From positions 992,001 through 1,056,000 of the forward strand of contig JAUPFP010000003.1 in the NCBI GenBank assembly GCA_036925085.1: DNA of 64,000 nt, read 5' to 3'. The first letter of the stretch is position 1. Each line of letters opens with the position of its first letter. The DNA is from Brachycybe producta. Its lineage: Eukaryota; Arthropoda; Diplopoda; Playtdesmida; Andrognathidae. Shown here piece after piece: positions 58,945 to 64,000 of this stretch. A program made the position numbers and the translations under genes. The notes beneath the pieces were generated by a model, which was given only the letters and a program-made list of their open reading frames with translations, made no database searches and was not told where the DNA came from.

Positions 58945-59310
58945 TAAGAGACTGCAAGTAGATCATTTATTTTGCACCCTGCAGCGTTAGATGGCGACAC
59001 TAGCCCTCCTCCTATAGAAGTGTCCTCCTCTGACGACACTCTTCCTTTTTTTGCACGTGGCAAACTTTTAAAGATTGCGTCATCGCTATTTACCTCTACA
59101 CGTGCTCTCTCTCTTCACTTATATTATGTTCTGGGGTTAAGTTTGTCCACGTGCTCTGATAATTAAGGTTGTTTTGGACGCGCTTTTAGAGCTAAAAGGA
59201 TGCATTCTATTTCAACTAATTGGCGACGATTGTAGTTTGCCACCCCTATGGAGGTTGCAGGCGCCATCTATCTTGCATTTTACACAAGTATTTTTCTATG
59301 GAGCCCTCTC
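58945..59310 (-). mobile_element. M7 repeat, copy 3 (reverse)
   Basis: Reverse-oriented relative of 5965-6312 with all three CACGTG boxes (GCACGTGGCAAA, ACACGTGCTCTC, TCCACGTGCTCTG), TTGCGTCATCGC and GGTTGCAGGCGCCATCTA. Confidence 0.8.
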
Positions 59311-59342
59311 TCTCAAGTTTAAATTTGTCTTGCATTTTTTAG

Positions 59343-59549
59343 ACAGGCAGTTAGAAATCGGAGAGAACTTCAGTTGGCTCCGCCCTTTTTATGACGAACG
59401 CGCACTTCTAATTGGTTGGTTATGTAGTCTGACGTCACATGCTCCGGCCCTTTTCAACGTCGAACCACACAACAAACCAATTAGAAGTTGCCGGTCGTCA
59501 TAACAAGGGCGGAGCCAACTGAAGTTCTTCCCGATTTCTAACTGCCTGT
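59343..59549. mobile_element. M2 MITE upstream of TMEM45 gene
   Basis: Ends ACAGGCAGTTAGAAAT and ATTTCTAACTGCCTGT, perfect 8-bp duplication TTTTTTAG (59335-59342, 59550-59557). Contains TCTGACGTCACATGCTCCG and CCAATTAG boxes. It lies 150 bp from the candidate 5'-UTR exon of the TMEM45-like gene. Confidence 0.92.
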
Positions 59550-59694
59550 TTTTTTAGCTCAAAGTTACGTATGCCTTCCTAACGTGTATTGTGGTGTTCA
59601 CTATGATTGGTGTAAACCAAAAATCAGGATTAAAAAATTGTCTGAAAATTAATCCCTGATTATTTCAATATTTGATTTTGTTTTCTATTTACAG

Positions 59695-60159
59695 AATAAT
59701 GATAAAAAGAATCGGCGTCGACGAATCTTCGTGACCCAAAGTTGTCAGTCAGTCAGTCAGTCCGTCGGATAAACCAAAAACAAACTCGGAGGAATTCACG
59801 AGAATCATCCAAGGTCTATATTTGCAGGTGTGGTTTATTTATTTATTTCTTCAAAATTTATACGTCATAATATTTTATTGATTTATGTTTTATGTAAATA
59901 GATCATATTTTTTTTATGAATTTCCTTTCCTGAATATTTAAGTTTATAAATTAATAAATTCTAAAAAAAAAAACTCCACCAAAAACTCCTTCATCAAAAT
60001 TGCAAAATCTCGTTTGTGACTTATTTAAAAATGCATTAACTCCTCCATTTTTTTATTATATTTTCTAGATACAACCAACAGTTTAAAAACTAGAAGAAGA
60101 AAAACTCTGCAGTGTAAACAGACAAAACGGAACAACTCTCAAGTAAACCACATGAAAAA
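59695..60159 (+). other. Probable spliced 5'-UTR of TMEM45-like gene
   Basis: An acceptor-like CTATTTACAG at 59694 opens a possible exon ending before GTGTGG near 59828. A second acceptor TATTTTCTAG at 60069 starts the exon with the CDS. ATG at 60152 opens an 18-codon frame that overlaps the main start at 60160 in another frame. Transcript structure is inferred. Confidence 0.45.
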
Positions 60160-61023
60160 ATGGGCACTTTTACTGGTCACATCCTTCCGGGATCCTTTTT
60201 CGTGATCATCTCTATTTGGTGGACCGTAAATATATTCCATCATTTCTTCAAATCAAAATTTAAAAATTCAAAACCGTTCCTTACGCAACCGTGGTATACG
60301 GGTCCGCACTTTCGAGGTTTTCCGGTCGAAAGTGTCGTCAAGTTGGCTACGACAATCGTCGGTATGACTGGAGAACTGGTAACCGCTTTCGAAAGCGGAA
60401 CCTTCAAGTACGTTGGAAACGGTCAACACATGACAATGTATTTCTTTTTTGGTCTTAACGGTGCCATGGATTTGCTCAAGTACTATAAATACGTACTGCC
60501 CGATGGCATCGAGGCTGCAAGTGGCATTCTTGCTTACGGTGCCGAAGCATTCCTCTTTTACAACCATCTTCACGGACGTTCCATGATGGATGTTCAAGTC
60601 CACACGTTCCTCTTTTACACCGTAGTCATGTGTGTTTTCAGTGTGTTCCTCGAAGTTTGGCAACGGAACTGGGTTATGGCCTCGCTGTCGCGAGCCTACT
60701 TCACTTTGATGCAGGGTACGTGGTTCTGGCAAATTGCTTTCGTACTTTATCCTCCCATTCCACAAATGAAACATTGGGACGAGACGAACCACGAGCAAAT
60801 GATGATTATCACCATGATATACACTTGGCACTGCGCTTTCAATTTGATTTTTATGCTGGCCATCGGTTACGGAGTTCGATTCTGGATGCTTCGAGGAAAA
60901 CACGAGGATGACATCAGTTATCAGCAACTGTCCAATGGTGAAATTCATAAGTCGGCTCTCGGTAAAGTTAACGGGATCAATGGCCATTTGCGTTTAATCG
61001 ATTCGGATAGTGACGAAGTTTGA
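60160..61023 (+). CDS. TMEM45-family (DUF716) multi-pass membrane protein
   Basis: 287 residues in one uninterrupted exon, close to the family's usual ~275. The N-terminus GHILPGSFFVIISIWW (7-21) is the family signature. HMTMYFFFGLNGAMDLL (90-106) and LMQGTWFWQIAFVLYPP (183-199) are the most typical blocks, as is TWHCAFNLIFML (222-233). Hydrophobic segments near 8-26, 60-77, 92-108, 118-134, 148-166, 180-198 and 216-240 give seven likely membrane passes. The tail (250-287) is hydrophilic and acidic, ending DSDSDEV. Family members sit in endomembranes or at the cell surface; the biochemical role is unsettled. The coding stretch has markedly higher GC than its surroundings. The absence of introns in the CDS is notable, since vertebrate relatives are split, and could reflect intron loss or retroposition. 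Which of TMEM45A/B it pairs with cannot be told. Confidence 0.96.
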   Translation: MGTFTGHILPGSFFVIISIWWTVNIFHHFFKSKFKNSKPFLTQPWYTGPHFRGFPVESVVKLATTIVGMTGELVTAFESGTFKYVGNGQHMTMYFFFGLNGAMDLLKYYKYVLPDGIEAASGILAYGAEAFLFYNHLHGRSMMDVQVHTFLFYTVVMCVFSVFLEVWQRNWVMASLSRAYFTLMQGTWFWQIAFVLYPPIPQMKHWDETNHEQMMIITMIYTWHCAFNLIFMLAIGYGVRFWMLRGKHEDDISYQQLSNGEIHKSALGKVNGINGHLRLIDSDSDEV

Positions 61024-61177
61024 CGAAGGTTGCTACGTTGAGCGTGTGTGTAGTTGATGATGAAGATTTTACCTCTGTATTCTATAATGTTGCTTTCGAT
61101 AAAGCTAAATTTAAGGTTGAGCTGAATAGTTTTGGTAATTGGGTTTGAGATTATGTGGCCACGCCCATAGAATTGTA

Positions 61178-61183
61178 ATTAAA
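61178..61183 (+). terminator. Candidate poly(A) signal of TMEM45-like gene
   Basis: ATTAAA, the commonest variant hexamer, 155 nt after the stop. No AATAAA lies nearer. Confidence 0.35.
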
Positions 61184-61212
61184 ATAACATTTCAAGCTTC
61201 GAATCTACTGAA

Positions 61213-61517
61213 ACAAGTATGGAGCGTTTCAGAAACGTCTTATAAACGAAATTCAAAGTGTTTTAAAAACTAAATGAATAAAATAATGAGTTGATTACTT
61301 ATTTATGACGATCATTTTGAAAATAATCGTTTTAATGACAGTTTTAAAATGTCAATTTTCGTTTTCCATTATAATCCGCATTTTAAAACTGTCATTAAAA
61401 CGATTATTTTCAAAATGATCGTCATAAATAAGTAATCACTTCATTAATTTATTCATCTAGTTTTTAAAACACTTTGAATTTCGTTTATAAGAATTTTCTG
61501 AAACACTCCATACTTGT
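61213..61517. mobile_element. Near-perfect long inverted repeat, M1-related
   Basis: ACAAGTATGGAG at 61213 faces CTCCATACTTGT ending 61517. The arms stay almost identical through CTTATAAACGAAATTCAAAG, GATCATTTTGAAAATAATCG and TAATGACAGTTTTAAAATG, leaving a centre of about 25 nt. It carries M1-type ATCTAGTTTTTAAAACACTT at the right. It lies 190 bp after the TMEM45 stop codon. Confidence 0.9.
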
Positions 61518-61589
61518 ATTTGTAAATTTGTCCCATAACGTGTTTTTCTCCCTTGTACTTGAGCGTGGCCACGCGCACACACACATGTA

Positions 61590-61935
61590 GTGACATTAAC
61601 ACTGCCCTAGGTGCACATTTTATAATTAAAAACCTTTAGTCCAACCTTAAAAACGTGACTTAAACCAAAACCTCTTTATATTTGACCAATGAAGAGTTTA
61701 GTTTTTAGTTTAAGCTTAGCTTTGCCTTAAGCTACGTTATAGGCCCGTTAAGGTGGCACATTTTTACATAATGGACCTAAGAATGGACTCTTAAAACGTT
61801 ATTTACAAGCAAAGTTAAGCTTAAACAAAGCTAAACTTAAAAATTCTCATTATAGAAAGTGTCGATTTTTTCTTGCGTCACGTTTTAAGCTTAGCTTTAT
61901 TTTTAAGCAACGTTTTAGAATACGGTCGTAAGAAG
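61590..61935. mobile_element. M12 elements, copies 2 and 3
   Basis: AAACAAAGCTAAACTTAAAA at 61829 and the inverted TTTTAAGCTTAGCTTTATTT at 61883 define one copy; 61690-61790 is a partial copy. 61597-61670 (ACTGCCCTAGGTGCACATTT) resembles 45815-45870. Confidence 0.55.
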
Positions 61936-61949
61936 AAAAATTCAAGTCT

Positions 61950-62105
61950 TGGTTAATGTAAGTTAAAGTAAGGTTGCGCTGACTACTGCGCATGTGCATT
62001 ATTCGCAATGCATCCAATCAAAGTTGGAGAACACTTTAGTGACTGTAGTATGCACATGCGCAGTCACAGCGACCTTACTTTTAACTTATATTAACCTTAT
62101 AGTCT
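61950..62105. mobile_element. Small MITE with ATGCGCA-type arms
   Basis: TTAATGTAAGTTAAAGTAAG at 61953 faces CTTACTTTTAACTTATATTAA ending near 62096. Inside, ACTGCGCATGTGCAT faces ATGCACATGCGCAGT. Single copy in this window. Confidence 0.7.
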
Positions 62106-62320
62106 GAATCAAAGCTTAGAAACTAGAATAGTAAGCGAATTTAATTAAAGAGTGTTTTCATTATGATGATGACGATATGAAATCTTTCAAAATGAACTTT
62201 TTCTGTAGTCATTTTTTTTATTTTGTAGTTCATTTTGAAACGGCCATAAAAAGTTTATTTTGAAAGATATCATCATGAAAATAATACTTTACATTTCTAG
62301 TTTCTAACTTTGAATTTAAT
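62106..62320. mobile_element. M1 hairpin
   Basis: TTAGAAACTAGAATAGTAAG at 62117 to TTTCTAGTTTCTAAC near 62307, with facing TCTTTCAAAATGAAC / TTTATTTTGAAAGATATC arms. Confidence 0.7.
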
Positions 62321-63030
62321 TTTTCTTATTTATTGCTTTTGAGAGATAAAGTTTTAAGTGATTTTCTGTGTGTGATATTTGTCAGTTGTGACATTTATCA
62401 TAAGTCAGAGGTTTGTGTGTTTTTTGTGTGTGTGTTCGCTAGTCACTGGTATCTTTAGAACCAATCACATTTATTCATTTTTAAATCAAAAAAGGGACTG
62501 GTTATAGAGGCTAGAGAGTTGTCTAATCACTTTTAAAGTCAAATCTAGAACTCCTAGATGAATTAGCCTCTAAACAGCTTCTATCTCTAGCCTATTATAG
62601 TCTCTAGTCTCTAATAGTCTTCTGCCATTGTAAACTAGAAAAATCTAGCCTTTAACCAGTCTCCTTGAATTGAAAAAAACATAACTGTGTTTGTTTCTCT
62701 TTTACTAATGAAGTTAACTAACTACGGTCTCATCATTTAGTTAACGTTGTTACGTTCTTAACGAAGTTAATTAATAAAAAAGCATTAAAATATTTTTAAT
62801 TTGATATAAGTTTATAATAATATATTAAAAAATGTTACGCTTTTCTTAATATTTGATTCACTTTCACACTTAATATATAAATATTATATAATTATAATTA
62901 ATATTTCCAATATTTATCATTTTGTTTGCAATATTATTCTTAATTTTTAACAAAAATCAAAAATGAAAATTAAGATAAATAATATTATTTCTAATTATTT
63001 CCGTCATTTGTTCAGTTAAGTCTGTTTTAA
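62321..63030. repeat. M11 hairpin and AT-rich stretch
   Basis: 62500-62665 has GGTTATAGAGGCTAGAG / CTAGCCTTTAACCAG ends with repeated TAGCCTCTA and TAGTCTCTA inside. 62700-63030 is AT-rich with no gene. Confidence 0.45.
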
Positions 63031-63034
63031 AGTG

Positions 63035-63710
63035 TGAACACGCCTCTCGTGAACTATTCATCAATTCCTGAGTCTTTCAGTTGTAAAAAACTAGAAGGGA
63101 TATCTCGCGCAAATCACTTTTCCACATTTTTAGATATCTTTCAAAATAAGCTTTTTATGTCTTAATTTAAAAATGGTCTAATTTTTAAGCAGAAGATACT
63201 TTCTTTTAATACTTTACTATAAAAAAGCTTATTTTGTAAGCTAATTTTATAAAAAGTTTATTTTGAAAGATATCAAACATGATTATACCTTCTTAAGTGA
63301 TTGAGCTACCCTTCTAGTTTTTTAAAACACATTGAAATTTCACTTCATTTTTCACCTGAAAGACAAAATTCCGATTCAGGTGAAAAATGAAGTGAAATTT
63401 CAATGTGTTTTAAAAAACTAGAAGGGTAGCTCAGTCACTTAGGAAGGTATTTTTATTGTGTTATCTTTCAAAATAAAATTTTTATAGACAAGAATTTAAA
63501 AAAAAATATCATAGACCTACTGAAACGGACATAAAAAGTGTATTTTGAAAGATAACCCCTACATGAAAAATATACAATTATAAGTGATCGAGGTACCCTT
63601 CTAGTTTCTAAACCACTTTCTAGTTTCTTTAAAAAAAACGACAGAATTAATCAAGAGTTCAAAAAAAAAATCAGCTGTTTCTAAACCAATCTTAATTATT
63701 ATTTGAGAAA
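63035..63710. mobile_element. Two M1 elements joined by a perfect 59-bp inverted repeat
   Basis: The left M1 core is 63085-63335, the right 63405-63625. 63302-63360 and 63375-63433 are exact inverted copies of 59 bp with a 14-nt spacer. The outer ends carry the usual GTGAACACGCCTCTCG and AAATCAGCTGTTTCTAAACC flanks. Confidence 0.9.
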
Positions 63711-64000
63711 TTAGTTAATTTCTGTTTTAAATTTTGGAAGAAATATTTTTCTATGCAATTTTTTTGTTTTGATTTTTATTGATGTATTTTTTACAACAAA
63801 AACACAAAAAAATGTACCTCAGGCTAAGAAAACAATAATAAATATGCAAATCTTAATTGCCTTTCAATTGATCATAATTAATTGCTGTTTGTAATTAACG
63901 CAAAAAAAAAGTGTTTTATGGAAATGTTATTAAAATAATTGTGTTCACTGTTAAAAGGCCCTGTTCACACAAGACGCAAAAACGTGGTCCATTAAGACGT
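63711..64000. other. AT-rich stretch, no gene seen
   Basis: No recognised features to the window end. Confidence 0.3.

Noticed and set aside
59174..59503. 109-codon frame (also similar frames at 12718-13065, 39290-39631, 46575-46799)
   Set aside because: The shared peptide stretch is the translation of M2 transposon sequence, which is non-coding.
60630..60911. Plus-strand 93-codon frame inside TMEM45
   Set aside because: Alternate-frame shadow of the real gene.
60268..60987. Long minus-strand open frame of 239 codons
   Set aside because: Antisense shadow of the TMEM45 coding sequence; no recognisable domain, while the plus strand matches the family throughout.

Overview
The window looks like AT-rich (roughly 30% GC by eye), intron-containing animal DNA, most likely from a chordate and probably a tunicate (ascidian). 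The reasons are two insulin-superfamily genes linked to tyrosine hydroxylase (the TH-INS-IGF2 linkage known from vertebrates), short introns around well-conserved exons, and a dense load of small hairpin transposons. The species itself is inferred and cannot be proved from the sequence alone.

Four protein-coding genes can be supported. (1) 11626-15220, minus strand: an insulin-like precursor with signal peptide, B, C and A domains and a long C-terminal extension on two exons, an IGF-like layout. (2) 28482-30427, plus strand: a second insulin-like precursor with three exons and an atypical A chain. (3) 32574-45255, minus strand: a complete 13-coding-exon tyrosine hydroxylase of 508 residues, with iron ligands, the TH-specific aspartate and the N-terminal RRRS phosphorylation motif. 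A CRE/CCAAT/TATA-like cluster lies upstream. (4) 60160-61023, plus strand: an intronless TMEM45-family membrane protein CDS with probable spliced 5'-UTR exons. The second insulin gene and TH are convergent, with their stop codons about 2.1 kb apart.

Almost everything else is repeat. I use working labels. M1: hairpin family whose arms carry TTTTAGAAACTAGAAGGGTA and TCTTTCAAAATAAAC; about 50 full or partial copies. M2/M3: ~190-250 bp elements with ACAGGCA...TGCCTGT ends, mostly 8-9 bp target duplications, GC-box, CCAAT and CRE-like cores. M4: AGGGCTCGGATTTTTATGC hairpins. M6: ATGGCGCC-armed elements enclosing an M1 core. M7: ~340 bp elements with three CACGTG motifs. M8: GGCCTTGTTTC elements. 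M10: CTTGAACCCTCT repeats. M11: TAGAGGCTAGA/TCTAGCCTCTA hairpins. M12: AAACAAAGCTAAACTTAAA elements. There is also a pogo/mariner-like array (15629-16282) and many tandem repeats, at least three of which grew inside M1 arms.

Layout: 1-11.6 kb repeats only; 11.6-15.3 kb first insulin-like gene with transposons in both introns; 15.3-28.4 kb M1-rich intergenic DNA; 28.4-30.5 kb second insulin-like gene; 32.5-45.5 kb TH with a 6.9 kb first intron full of repeats and an exact 32-bp minisatellite; 45.5-59.6 kb repeats with a triplicated segment and nested insertions; 59.6-61.2 kb TMEM45 gene; 61.2-64 kb hairpins, two of them nearly or fully perfect. Functionally, two secreted peptide-hormone genes sit beside the rate-limiting enzyme of catecholamine synthesis; TMEM45 has no evident link to them.
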